From Lineus longissimus (taxonomy: Eukaryota; Nemertea; Pilidiophora; Heteronemertea; Lineidae): a DNA stretch of 64,000 nt. Made by a program: the position numbers and the translations under genes. The notes below the pieces were generated by a model that saw only the letters and a list, made by a program, of their open reading frames with translations, did not search any database and had not been told where the DNA came from. Position 1 is the stretch's first letter. Each line of letters opens with the position of its first letter. The stretch lies in the NCBI RefSeq assembly GCF_910592395.1, contig NC_088318.1, positions 18,662,349 to 18,726,348 of the forward strand. The letters are read 5' to 3'. Shown in pieces: positions 38,101-50,257 of this stretch.

Positions 38101-41100
38101 CAATACTACCATCTTCCCATCTACCTGTTGCTCGAGTAAGATGAGAGGCTTCCACAGCAATCAAGGCACCTTATCAATTAGCTACAACCCTCATTGTGAG
38201 GTCAAGATCAATCATGGCGTCTATACGAGAACATCCCGCAAGGAAGAGAGCCTTGGCTCATCACCGAGCTATAGGACATATGATGCAAGTGCATCTGACA
38301 TCCACCACATAACTTGGTGCACTCAGCTGGCTTAGACCTTCTGGATCCAAGCCAGAGGTTGCAAATAAATGTCGGAGTTATTCAGCAATCCATCACCATA
38401 CAACAAGCCATGATATGTAGCCATAAAAGCCTTTTGAAGACCCATGAGACCAGCTTTCCAATGATATTGGTAACAGGTTAAGGCTAGCTGATGGTGAGGG
38501 ACCTTTCATGTTGGCGTGCGGATAACAAGCTATAACAGGATGGCGGTAAAAGCCTCCTGTATACCCTGAAGACCTTCTTCAATAATGCATTGGATGATGA
38601 CGGGTGCCACAACGGGCTGAAGGTTCGTGGCTACCAAGTTGATCACTGGGGAGGTTTCTGGTTGGAGGTGAAATAATCAAAGGATGTATGTGAATGTCAA
38701 AGCAGAAAGATGTGCCACTTTGAGTTTTGATCATCAGATTCTATTAAAAGGCTAAATAGGACATGCGGTAGCTTGTCTTTCCACAAGCGGACCTCTCACA
38801 TCTCAACAACTGACCAGGTCACTACATCACAAATCTTACCATCTCTTATCAACTGACCCCCATCTGACCAGCATAGCATGACCAGCCTCTGATAACCCCA
38901 AGCATCATTCTGCTGAAGATTCTCTCCAGATCAAACAGGTTGCCTTGATCAGTTAGGCCTGTTCTCTGCCAAGTAGCCCTCCTGGCACATCAAACCTGAT
39001 TACGAGGTAATACAGCATTCCTGGGTTAATGGTTTCTCAATTGGCCGATTAATCTCAATCAGCAGCACTCACGATGAGCGGCAGCAGGCAGCTCAAGCTC
39101 AGACAACCTGTTAGATGCTTCGGTCTGCGGGTAATCATCATTATGCCTCCTGGTGTTATGACAGGTTGTCAGATATCACAAGTTCTTCTTTTCAGAGATA
39201 GCTGTCAGACAGTGGATGCCGCATACTATTTAGAAAAAAGGTATTCCCAAGCCGTGCATCCTCCCTTCTCTTGATGACAGACCTTTGAGACCACCATACC
39301 CACAGCATTTTGGCCAAGACAACTTAGCCTCAAGTACCCCGCCCTCAATCTTCTCAGTCTCCTTTCCAAGGACTGGCCAAGTCTGAGGCCTGCCAGATTC
39401 AGAACCATTTCCAAATCCCCAAGAAAAGCATTTCTAATATCCTATTATTTCATCTGAAGGGTGGACATAGTCTAGATAATGACATTTACAAGGAGCAATT
39501 TTGTGGCAAATGAACGCTGCAGGACCAATTTCGTTGACAGCTCATCTGATCCGGTGCAAAATTGTCTCAAGATAGATACAGGTCTATATTAGGAGTGATT
39601 TTGATTACAGGGTTGACATGGTTGTCTTGGAGAACATGTTGGTGCCGCTGCCAGCATGATAAGGTCTGAACAAGTAAAGGGGTTAAGTGTCAGTCCACAG
39701 ATAGACCGTGCAAAAAGTGATAAGGTGGGGTCAGCGGATTTGACTGAAACTTTTACCTTTGGTTAGTCTTCAAATTTGTGATGGAGACAAGAACGATTTC
39801 CCTCCTGGACGCAAGGTCACCCTGCAGAATACTCGAGGACATCCTCCGGTGACAAATGGGTGAAGAGTCCAGATTTAGCTTATTACAAGGCGATTACGGC
39901 TCTTCCCCAAATAGTACAATACGTCCACCCTAGGGGTTGGAGCAATTTCGTATTGTTGGTAATCTGTTCAAATCCGTGACTCTTACAGTGCTTCAGGGAG
40001 ATCAGCTAATTATGAAGATAAAAGATCATGTCACACAGATATCACTTTACACTTAAGCCTTTATTACAGCTGGAAAAGTAGTCAAAATCATCATCTTATG
40101 GTTTGCTCATTGGTAAGGTCTATCTTTATGCAAAAATTTAGGACCCAAGGGTAGCATCAAGACTCCTAATGGTCTCTCAATGCAGGTATTCCACCAGGTA
40201 AATCCAAGGTATGGACTCACAAATCAAATGAAATGGCAAAATTAGCTAGATTTTGGTTTCAAGTTTTCTCCACAATTTCAGGTTTCACTGTGTTTATCCT
40301 AATGTTGTCTTCAAAACCAAGCGCAGGTAAAAACACTAGATATTTGAACCAGTTTCTGTTTACATGCTGGTAAACATTGAGTCTTGGTGCACTGATGGAG
40401 CACCGAATACTGAATACTGGGTACACTTGGCAGACCTCATGGCACCATCCTTGAGGGAGAGGGAGACGCTACTGGGAACACTTGGCAGACCTCATGGCAC
40501 CATCCTTGAGGGAGAGGGAGATGCTACTTGGTACACTTGGCAGACCTCATGGCACCATCCTTGAGGGAGAGGGAGACGCTACTGGGTACACTTGGCAGAC
40601 CTCATGGCACCATCCTTGAAGAAGAGGGAGACGCTACTGGGTACACTTGGCAGACCTCATGGCACCATCCTTGAGGGAGAGGGAGACGCTACTGGGTACA
40701 CTTGGCAGACCTCATGGCACCATCCTTGAAGAAGAGGGAGACGCTACTGGGTACACTTGGCAGACCTCATGGCACCATCCTTGAGGGAGAGGGAGATGCT
40801 ACTGGGTACACTTGGCAGACCTCATGGCACCATCCTTGAGGGAGAGGGAGACGCTACTGGGTACACTTGGCAGACCTCATGGCACCATCCTTGAGGGAGA
40901 GGGAGATGCTACTGGGTACACTTGGCAGACCTCATGGCACCATCCTTGAGGGAGAGGGAGACGCTACTGGGTACACTTGGCAGACCTCATGGCACCATCC
41001 TTGAGGGAGAGGGAGACGCTACTGGGTACACTTGGCAGACCTCATGGCACCATCCTTGAGGGAGAGGGAGATGCTACTGGGTACACTTGGCAGACCTCAT

Positions 41101-43643
41101 GGCACCATCCTTGAAGGAGAGGGAGACGCTACTGGGTACACTTGGCAGACCTCATGGCACCATCCTTGAGGGAGAGGGAGACGCTTCATGAGGTTGATCA
41201 GAGATTTTCACCTTCGCAGTTCTCAGTTGCATCTAAGGTTCCCTTAAACAGTTACAACTTGAGGTAGAATATGTTAGCTGTCTATATGTTTGTTTTTCAC
41301 CTGCTTTCTGTTGGATAGTTGGGATAACTTGAAAACTAACTTGGTGTTCAATACAAACTTACAAGGTGGCCAACAGCTGTGTAAGCCATACCTTCCACAG
41401 TCAGTTCTTCATCAGTGCTTGGTTGAGGTTTTAAAGACAGAGCGGGCGCCGACTCAGCTTTTTTACCTGATCAACGTCAAGTCGAACTCTGAAACAGAGA
41501 GCTTGAATCTTCTTGAAAAATATTTTGAGGGACAGGCAAAGTACGATACCCATGTAACGTAGGCAGACACAACTCAAAGTCTGTTGACAAGCATGAGTCC
41601 AAATGCATGTATGCGCCCCCACAATACCCCAGACCCATTTGTTTACCTCTCGGAGACAATCCCTTGTTAGGATAACAACTGCAAAATGTGACCACAAACA
41701 ATATCAGCCAATTTTCAACATTTTTCATTACTTAAAACATTATCCGAGATATTTGTTTGAACAGATTAGCATACCATTTGATAATTATCACATAATTGGG
41801 GATAATATTAGCGTATGTTTGTTGTAAGATTGGCAAATAGACGTGATATGGAGTCTAATGTCTAAAGAGACTAACTACGTGGAGACGTCGGGCATTAGTT
41901 TCTTGGGAATATACACATATTGGAGACAGTATTCTATGACTCATACACAGAAAATGATCACCAATTTCTGAGCAATCTACCCAGGTTCTTCTTAACAGTA
42001 ATCAATGATCATTGACACAACCTTCAATCATATGACGCACAATTGGTGTTACAAGAAAAAAGCTCTGTTTTTAAAAAAAAGGGTGATTTAGATGAGCAGA
42101 CGGCCTGCCAGTTAGGATTTTTCTCTTTTCTGCCAATTCACATATTGTGCATGCAGACTATTTTTGGGGTCAACAAGGTTGATCACTTAGGTCACGATCG
42201 TTGTCAGACAGCGACCCGCCATTCTTCCGATGACGCCATAACATCTGACGTGACCGTGCGCCCGCTCCTTGCAATAACTACGCCCCGGGGCACGACCATG
42301 TTGCTGGGAAAGTAACGAGACTGATATTGTATCTGGCGCCGTTAGTATGACAGGCAAATTAATCCGGGAAATCACTTTGACGAGCAGACGTGACTTGGGG
42401 TAATTACGACCAAGAATGGGATTTCATCAAATGATAATAATCGCCAGGAACTCCCCGTGGAAGTCCCCTCCGAAAACCGCATGCTATTTCAAACAATAAT
42501 ATGACTCAGTTCTTGTTCCGAAAATCTGATTCTCTATTCAACTAGTTCCGAGTTTTTGTTTGAAAAAATCGAAGACAATACTAGAGGTATCGCATTAAAA
42601 CAATTACTCCTTTGATGATATTTATTACAATGGGGCCCACATTAGCCAAATCCTAACCCAGTGACTTCCGACCCTGTTTCAAACGGTCTAACAGTGGTCA
42701 AACACAATAGAACACACTAGTCTAATGAAAGAAACCTCTTGGGATATGTTGGCATGATCATTGAGCTTATTAAGTGATTTGCCTTTCAAAGACAGATGAC
42801 CATGTGCTACATTAGAAATGGCAGCTTCTTTGCTCTTGGTCAATCTTGTAGAATAGCTCTGCAAATAACGGGGAGGTCCACGAAGTTTCTCTCCTCAAAA
42901 TGGGACACTGCTTTATTGCAGTTTTCAAGACAAGACGCCCCTTCCAGTTAGTAGTTAATGATAGCAACCTAATTCTATGAACTTCTAGTCAAAGGAAACT
43001 TAGTTGATATTTCAGACTGACCCTCTCATAAGATAGCAATGGGTAATATCATCAGCCATGGATCATTATGTCTGTTCATTTCATTCCCAAATACGAATAG
43101 TTGGTCAACCTGACAATGATGTTATAGATATTGCAATAAAGATAAGTAACAAGCATCTAGCCTGGATGTGCTCTATGGTAATGGGACTCAACCAATCGGG
43201 ACAACTGAGTTGGGCTCCAAGTTACCATGATTACTCCTAGCTGAAATCAGATTCTGGAGGAGAGTATCTCAATGGCATTTCACCAGCACCATGGTGGTTT
43301 TTCTGAACAGATGACAGAACACATCCTGGAAGACTATCCTCAGATTACCACCCGAGGGAGGCCTGGCTGGAGTCCACATCTCCCCACGAAGAGAGCTCTA
43401 TGGGGAAGAGAGGAAGGTTTGCATCACACTGTCACATCCTTGAGGACCAACGGTGTACAAGTTTGACCAGTCGAACGCAAAGAAGACGAAGACTGCACCA
43501 GCATATGTGTCAGAACAGATCTTTTCAAAAGTACTTTCAAAGTATTTTCAGTCACATGATATAAGAATGCCACTCACCCCCAGATTCTTACTCTTCATCC
43601 TCACATATCCTTGTTTGACTATATCGTTAAAATCCACCGACAT
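26141..43643 (-). CDS. DOK: DOK4/5/6-like docking protein (PH + IRS-type PTB), 8 exons, 379 aa
   Basis: Exons in transcript order: 43643-43578, 30255-30033, 28813-28697, 28598-28409, 28078-27934, 27216-27072, 26837-26748, 26304-26141 (stop TGA 26143-26141). All phases join. The PH domain, about residues 10-117, begins [16 protein letters not shown] and continues [20 protein letters not shown]...EKY...[16 protein letters not shown]. The PTB domain, about 133-243, has [20 protein letters not shown], the family signature [18 protein letters not shown] and GEGIFVFST...[16 protein letters not shown]. This matches the DOK4/5/6 subgroup closely, including exon junctions. The tail has NNNPPEY and several Tyr residues (YNGY, DSYSHD) but no recognised SH2-binding consensus I would insist on. 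Known role: membrane-recruited adaptor downstream of receptor tyrosine kinases. Vertebrate paralogs are 306-331 aa, so the tail is longer here. Which of DOK4, 5 or 6 cannot be said; it may predate their split. Confidence 0.92.
26323..26570. repeat. 248-bp near-perfect foldback (115-bp inverted arms, 18-nt loop)
   Basis: The arm 26323-26437 and arm 26456-26570 are inverted complements with only three mismatches over 115 bp (about 97%). Both ends are aatacttgacttgccaa and its complement. The loop is 26438-26455. Flanks show at most a GGT direct repeat. It lies in the last DOK intron (26305-26747) and would form a long RNA hairpin in the primary transcript. It could be a MITE, or two copies of an element inserted head-to-head. 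It contains no coding sequence. Confidence 0.95.
30775..31140 (-). CDS. Unidentified 121-codon ORF inside DOK intron 1; possible alternative first exon
   Basis: I do not recognise this protein. The open frame starts at an ATG at 31140 and its first ~75 residues look more coding-like than neighbouring ORFs ([34 protein letters not shown]). A possible donor (gtgtat, after codon GAA) would join in phase 0 to the DOK exon at 30255. The result would lack the standard PH start, so function is doubtful. An AP-1-like TGAGTCA and a TATAAAT lie within 40 bp upstream. It may equally be a chance ORF. Confidence 0.25.
   Translation of the reverse strand: MLYAPVAHGNATHIKMPFGVKIFPGVFKFPRQLYKMQPLLKGGCKDVCSESRDVESDLTMHLDVGGLRVEPMAPLAEDTWNNQCYCCTGIVHFTSLRFHRRPGFLGSELYRFEVYQDFFGC
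33058..33164. mobile_element. Short MITE-like element with ~25-bp inverted ends
   Basis: The left end atagggtgttaataaaaaca and right end tgttttcattaacaccctgt are inverted complements with few mismatches and TA at the borders, as in mariner/Tc1-type nonautonomous elements. The interior is about 57 bp and noncoding. It sits in DOK intron 1. Confidence 0.55.
34616..34720 (+). repeat. Three ~35-bp tandem repeats
   Basis: The unit tatctcatgtgtgag[t/g]..gtccagta[a/g]catcttgc occurs about three times in a row with small changes. Noncoding. Confidence 0.75.
40410..41188 (+). repeat. 55-bp minisatellite, about 14 copies
   Basis: The unit cacttggcagacctcatggc followed by accatccttgagggagaggg and agacgctactgggta repeats every 55 bp with few point variants (ttgaagaa, gatgct). 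High identity implies recent expansion. There are no unique spacers, so it is not CRISPR-like. It lies in DOK intron 1. Confidence 0.95.
43578..43643 (-). CDS. DOK: DOK coding exon 1 (start codon and first 22 residues)
   Basis: The ATG at 43643 opens a frame that reads ...[19 protein letters not shown] and ends exactly at a gtgagt donor, phase 0. Vertebrate DOK4/5/6 share this 5' exon boundary and the DIVKQGYV start of the PH domain. The context before the ATG is acaaaggaca. An upstream noncoding exon cannot be excluded. Confidence 0.88.
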
Positions 43644-45999
43644 TGTCCTTTGTAGCTCGCGCATCCGAGATTCCGCCGGTTTTCTCTGTGTGGAGACTAC
43701 TCCCACTCACTTTGAGGGGTCATCAGGAAGATTTCAACACGAAGCGATTACACAAAATGTTTTTCTCAGTCCTAATTGTTTATCTGGAAGTAGAAAAGGT
43801 TGTAAAGTTTGATTAAAATATTACAAAATCCAATCATAAGAGACTGGTACGTTGACTGCAAGCCTTGCTTGATTATTTTGGTCAGAACTCTGAAGAAGTT
43901 CCAAACCACTCTCTTGCCGGTATTTTTCATGAAAGACTTGGTTGAGACTTTTAGTTTCAAACGTAACAGAGACTTCACCGTATAGAAAGATGCAACAGGC
44001 AGGCTTACATGTTTCCCAAGAACCTAATGAGAAGTCGTCGAGACCAAGCAAGAACAATCACAGATCCCACATGATACAATAACGTGCTCACAGAGACCAA
44101 GGAAAGAAGTCAAGAGGCTCTTGAGCAACGAACGTTGAGTACCATGGGGCCATTGTGGTGGGGAGGGATCCTGTTCCCACACAATGTTCTCGCTATACTC
44201 TTCACAGCCAGAAACTATCAGGGAGGATCTCCCCAAAGACTTTTAGTTTGAAACATTTAGATCCGATAAAATATCTAGGTGCACAGCGCAAATATCGATC
44301 ATCCATGAAATCTCACAACTGCCACACCCATAACAATCAGCAGTTCTTACATAAATTACATCGAGATGTGAAATTCGTGATTTTGTGCCATGACCCAGAC
44401 CCGATTCCAGCCTCGCCAGGGGTTGACCATGCTTGCCCAGAGAAAGTGTGCCATCACCGGGTTGTATTTCCATGTCACACACAGGGCTGGCCAAAAGGTG
44501 AGGGGTTCCCGCATGAGGTGGGTTCCCACATCAGTCAGAGTACATCATGTCACGCCAGATTTGTTTTCTGACGCCAGTACTCTAACTAGGGGTCAACTTT
44601 CACCAAAGACTCCCACTAGGGTGCAATGGTGGTCATCTCCAGAGAAACGACCCTACAACATTGATTGTACCTACTCACATCGACACCCGGTATTTGTACT
44701 TGAGAGAAACAAACAATTTTGTGGTGCCGAAAATTAAACTAAGGCAATCTGCCTGCATCTTTAACACGTAGGTTATACATGATATGACGCATTTCTCTTT
44801 CTTGACTTGCTGTATGGCATGTAAATATATTTCTTATACAGACAAACTGGTGAATTCCCAATGATTTAAAAAAAGACTTTCTTGCAAATCCAGTGGGACA
44901 GGCCTGGCATTGGCCTGGCTACGCTCCACAAATCCTAGAAACAATGTCGCGAATGGGGGCCTCTCACGTCTCAAAGTATGTCGAAATGATTCACGCTTGT
45001 TCGAGGATTATATTTAGAGCTGAATCTGACATTACCCAGGGCCCTTACATTGTATATTAGTCTCCTGAAGGTGGCCAAATTAGCCCCTCTGCTCCTGTCT
45101 ATAGTCCCCCAAATTCTCGATTCGATATCCGGAGGTTTTTCACACAGAGTCAAATATATAACTCACCATAGAAATCCAGGAAACGAAGAAGTTTGAAACC
45201 TCGAAATAATCACATCCTGTACGACAATTGACAAAGTCGAACATCAAAAGTTCCCCTTACCCATTCTCACATCAACGCGTCAACGGCAAGTATCACCTAT
45301 CCGCAGGAGAATAAGAATTGTACGTCCGTCCGCCACCCTCGACCTCGAGACATGAAATCAAACAGTTAACACGTATGAAATCGTGTATATCACTCTAATA
45401 CCACACAGACTAAAAGAATTTGGCTCCAGAATAACACACCTCTTCCGTATTAAGTCAAGTACTCTACTGTTGACATGGTACACAACGGTGCCGTTTTTCA
45501 CCATTCTCTGTTGCACACACGGTGACTATGAGGCCTCGCAAAGACGATTTTGAGATTCGCGTCAGCTGTGTCTGATGATAGTGAGCATGTGGTGTGAATG
45601 AGTGGAGTTTATAATTCCAACGTATTTCAAACTGAATCTGATCAGTGCTCCGAATAGCTCTTATAAATTAGGTTAAGTTGACCAATGGAAGTTGAAAAAC
45701 ATGTACATGTATTAGCCTACAAGTTATCTGAGGTTCTTTTGATGTGCATCGGTATAACTTTGACTTGCGTCAATGACCTTAGAGTAACCAGACTAAAAAC
45801 TGTGGGGGGGGGGGGGGAGAATAACACCTGTCCTAGAGTCATTATATAAGGTCTTACAGGACCACTCTTTGGATATACTTGGACCCTTCTGATCACTGGT
45901 AACATTATCATGGAATATCACGGACCATCACCAAGGAATTCAACCCCCTTGGCCTGATCATTACCTCGTAGTAGCACCGAGAGCACTACAATTGTCCTC

Positions 46000-46170
46000 C
46001 CTCTCTTCTTCAGTTGATTAATATGCAATCGCACATTGTCCGCATCGCAGCGGGTAATTTGATGGGTAGGTCTGCAGCCATTATGGCGGGTCAAGGGTCA
46101 CAGGCAAAATTTCCGAGATGGGGCCACGCTGATAACATTCGACTTTGGTTATTCTTGTCGTTGTGAATAT
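46000..46170. promoter_or_regulatory. Candidate regulatory cluster with a DR1 nuclear-receptor site
   Basis: GGGTCAAGGGTCA at 46088-46100 is a direct repeat of GGGTCA with one spacer base, the classic DR1 bound by RXR/HNF4/COUP-TF-type receptors. A POU-like TTAATATGCAA lies at about 46018 and CpG content is locally higher. It is 2.4 kb upstream of the DOK start codon. No expression evidence. Confidence 0.3.
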
Positions 46171-48159
46171 CCCAAAAGATGTGCCCGGCGGTTTCCATAG
46201 TATTCCTTATTTGATGGCATGTGTTGTGGAGTTGTTATGATCTGAGTTTAACTTGTAATGAGGAGGTCGTTTATAAAACAATTTACAATCATTGGAACTT
46301 TTTCAAATTCACTTATGACATTGACAAAATATAGGACTACACTTCTGCAAAGTTTGATGAAACTCCCAGCATTGAAAAAGCAGGAAAAACGTGTCTCATT
46401 TTCACATGGTGAATACCTGATCATTTTCATAAAGGGATTGCATGAAATCCGAACAACCATACAGAACACCTAATTCATTGACGAAATATGTCATTAATTG
46501 ATTGATCAAAGCAATTATGACCTAAATTCAATATAAACAAAACTCTTGACCCTTCTGATACTTTCTAACCCATACAAGCGGATAATGTCACTAGTCTTGA
46601 ATCAATTACCCGGTTGTGACAAGTTTTTATTGTCTTTTGTTAATTTCCCACACGGCACTCCGAACTTCACTCATAACAGTTCCCACCACAACACTGACTA
46701 ACAGCTCCATTAAGAAAGATAGCATGAATTTACCAGACCGATTAAGTATAGATAACCGACAATTAAAACTGACTCTGCACTATCATTAAGCAAAAGTAGT
46801 ATTTAATTTAAAATTTTCCGTGAAACACCTGAGAAATTTACGCGAGGCCATAAAATATCAGCGTGATAAGAACCTAAAACAATTTATCACAGAAAACACA
46901 CAATACCAGGTATTTTATGAAATTAAATGACTCCGCTGTGAAAATCTATAGAAACTAAAAACATGAAGTGGATATCTGATACAGTTATGAAATACGAACT
47001 TCAGCCGATCCCATAACCAACTCCCCCTTGGGGCTATAAGCTTGCCTATTTGTCATAATGATTGTCATGACTGTGTTTCGAGATTGATTTTTGACAGCCG
47101 TTTTTTGAAATTGTGATGTGAACCAGCGGCAACCGGAACTGACTAGAGTCAGAATCCTTTAACGCACTTTAATGCCAGGCTTTGAAAAGGCTTTAGGTTT
47201 CTGTGACATCTGTTTGAGGAAGTTATTGTCTGTTAAAAAAAACAACTGAAAAACTAAAGAATGCATTTCCAATTCTTATCTCCCCCTAGTCATTCCATTA
47301 GAGAGTAATTACGCATCTGATGTCATGTTGCAAATACCGTGCAGCACCTTTGTTTAGGCTCGATTGGCCCACAGTAAAGGAAACAAGGGACAGGTAGACC
47401 ACGATGACAGTCAAATAAGAAACATTGGCAATGTTTGCTTTGCCTGAACTCATCTTCAAATCAAACCTCTTCACATTCACCACAAAATCATCTCGCCTTT
47501 CACCTCTGTTACTACAAACACAAGATGAGCATCATCACCATCATCAAACCTGCAGACATCTCGACTCTTTTTCTTTCTAACACTCAAACAATGGGTCACC
47601 TGCTTTTTCTCTCCTTTTTTGTGATCATTAAAACTAGATTAGAGCATGGAGGTATATGATTAGAGCTACCTGATTCTTATACACTTCCTTCAATGCAATC
47701 AGAAACATTTATTCCTTGTGTATACAGTTTTTGTTTCCTATCGTGTCATCCTGAATCTGATTGCTTTTAGTTTAAACACAAAATGAACCTACAATAGCAC
47801 TGGTCAGAATAACAATACCTCATGTGGTAATGACTGGATCATTTTTGACATAAGTATTGCAGGACCTTCAAGTGACGCTCCCATTCATAACTTTGGGTCC
47901 TCAAATTCGAGTTTCAGTAGCCAACTTTGAGCGAACAGATATGGCTCAGCTTCTCCTCATCATTATGAGTTTGAACGTTAAGCTTTCAGGCGAAGGTTTC
48001 ATGATAACAAGGCAAGACGCAGGTGAAAGCTTTGAGATGTTTATGATAAACATATCCGCTAACTCCAGATCATGTCTGCTATCTAAGACATGATAGCCAT
48101 CCATTTAGGCTACTCTAAGGCTGAGTATTAGCTTCTTTTTTCAGGAATACTTATACAGA

Positions 48160-48620
48160 TAGTCTCTCTCAAAACAGCGTAAGAGATGGATCGACAAGAA
48201 TCTGACAGTATCTGATTGAGCAGATATTCGATGCTATCAGTGTGCATGCATTGCAAATGTGTTCAACTCATGGTACACTCGAGTAGCTAGCAGAAGTGCC
48301 TGCTTGGTAAATTTCATTCAACAAGGAATGTTTTCAAGTATGATTTTGAAAGACCGCTACAATACACTTACTGTAGTATCTGATTGTTGAGATACTTTCT
48401 GATATCTGATGCTATCAGTTTCCAAATACGATCCAACGCATGCTTTGGTTGAGTTGCTGAACTGTCAGTTAGGCACATTTTATTCAACACAGAATCAAGC
48501 CTTGATTGATTTATCCGATACTTTGAGATATTTGATGCTAGTCCTGTTCGTGCATTTCAAATCTGATCAACTCAACTCAGCTCAACTATCTGTCTCGTGT
48601 AGTTTCATTCAACAATGAGT
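48160..48620 (+). repeat. Degenerate ~120-bp repeats
   Basis: Roughly three diverged units share gatgctatcagt, gcatttcaaatctgatcaac-like words and ttcattcaacaa. Too diverged for a firm period. Noncoding. Confidence 0.4.
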
Positions 48621-49966
48621 AGTCAGGATGAGCTGTGTAAGTATCATTAATGAAGACTGCTGAAGAGGAAAATCCCAGGGTAGTAATCAATCACTGGTGA
48701 ATGATCAATCCTCGCTGGTTTTACTCAAACTGCATGTAAACCAGCCGCTAAACTTGATGCTGATCAAGACCAGCCTGATGAAAGCCGATCAGACGAATCT
48801 TGGCTCGTGTAACATCTAAGAGCCGCTACTAATCGACTGATAGTGAACGATTATTGATGCAGTTATCGTTAATGGATCATTATCATCTCATCCTTGGCAA
48901 CTGTTGTAAATATTTGAGCAACGATTCGATTTACCAGCCACCGTGAACTGCTTAAACCCCTTCAATTCCAGGGCTATTGTCCCCTTCTCCCTTAGACTAC
49001 CACTTATTGCACTTCTATGGTCATGAAGGTCCGGTTCCCAGCGTTAGTTACATCACACTAAAGTAACCATTAATGTAACCTACCTGTTAAAACAAAGACT
49101 TGTTGCTAAGAAGGTTATCCTAGAATTATGTGTTTTCACCCTAAAGCACGAAGAGTGCAGATGGCCTAATATCGAATCAATATCTCAGAGCAAATTCCTC
49201 AAAACAAGTTGATATCCAGGGAAGTAAGTTGGCCCAGTAGATCACACGAGACATGTAGGCCTACCAGCGATATCAAAACTGAAATCTCTGCCTTGTATTC
49301 AATCCATTGATCGATCATAAATCATTTTGTGGTCCTGTATAATATATGCAGGCTTTGGCGGCTTCCTTATCAAGCACAAAATTATGCATAATACACCTTA
49401 GATAAAGATTAGGGTAGGGCCATGTGGACACAATGTTGGGGTCGGTGTGATCAAGGAGTAAACTTCTATCGAACAACTTTTGATCATGGGCAAGTCACTT
49501 AATTCTGATTACAAACCCACATCCACCAATATTTTCCACAACAGCATTGTTGAAATGTACATTCAATGGATGCGTATACATGTATTCATATTTTGGGAAG
49601 TCTCTGGAACGATAAGGCAAACTGACATTCCGACCCATTACACTCAATCTCATGCACACTATCATAACAATATGTACACATCTCGTTACAAATGACCCTA
49701 ATCTGTCACCAGATGACAATAATTGTTTTATAAATAGTATTTGACATGGCTGACCCCGGCATGAAGCACAATAATACACCAACATTGATACAAGACATTT
49801 AACCCACTTTTAACATAAAGCTCATTCGGGTCAGGAAGGCTGCTGCATTCATGTGCATTTGCTACCCCTATGACAGCAAGCAACTAACCCATGGACTGTC
49901 CTTGTAACAAAATGATGCGTCCTTTCTTTACTGTATGGGGCTGCAATGTACCAAGGAGTCGGTTGC

Positions 49967-50257
49967 TCACATCTCTGCAGCCAGTTGTCGCTGCAGGCAT
50001 CTTGACGCTTCCAACCAGCGGGGAACATTTTCTTTGAAACTGAGACAAGAAAAAGATGTTTTGTTGGACAATACAACAGGCTGAGGACAAACAGAGTTAA
50101 TCTGCGAGAAATCGACATTGTCTGCAACTTGCTGCCACCTTTTTTCTGACAAAGTTTCCTTTTTTGATGTTGAATACTCCAGTACGAAAACCAGTCCTAA
50201 AGATAACTCACAAACTGCGGTAATTAGAGCCACACTAACGAAGGTGCAGGCAGACAT
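49967..50257 (-). CDS. Candidate first exon of an unidentified secreted or membrane protein
   Basis: From the ATG near 50257 the frame begins with a hydrophobic leader (TFVSVALITAVCELSLGLVF), then has a polar segment with an N-glycosylation site (NKT) and spaced cysteines. SCLSFKENVPRWLEASRC recalls the W-x-E-A...C stretch of C-type-lectin-like folds, but the spacing is not exact. A donor-like gtgagc lies just before the stop. No following exon was found, so this may be a chance ORF. Confidence 0.22.
   Translation of the reverse strand: MSACTFVSVALITAVCELSLGLVFVLEYSTSKKETLSEKRWQQVADNVDFSQINSVCPQPVVLSNKTSFSCLSFKENVPRWLEASRCLQRQLAAEM

Larger units (their letters stand above)
30256..43577 (-). 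other. 13.3-kb first intron of the DOK gene
   Basis: Bounded by donor gtgagt after exon 1 and acceptor ctttcag before exon 2. It holds a candidate coding-like ORF (30775-31140), a poly-C run (about 31412-31430), a MITE-like pair of inverted ends (33058-33164), small tandem repeats (34616-34720) and a 55-bp minisatellite (40410-41188). A CpG-richer patch with CRE-like words (ctgacgtgacc, gatgacgcca) lies at 42180-42400. Otherwise I see nothing but AT-rich noncoding sequence. Confidence 0.75.
43644..49966. other. Upstream region of DOK, no gene recognised
   Basis: Mostly AT-rich, repeat-poor noncoding sequence. A poly-G run is at about 45806-45819. A possible regulatory cluster is at 46000-46170 and diverged repeats are at 48160-48620. 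Short ORFs here on both strands have no recognisable domain. Confidence 0.5.

Noticed and set aside
40410-41188. CRISPR-like regular array
   Set aside because: Contiguous tandem units without unique spacers, in an animal genome; an ordinary minisatellite.
46248-46473. Overlapping ORFs on both strands
   Set aside because: Mirror-image chance ORFs in AT-rich DNA; neither resembles a known protein.
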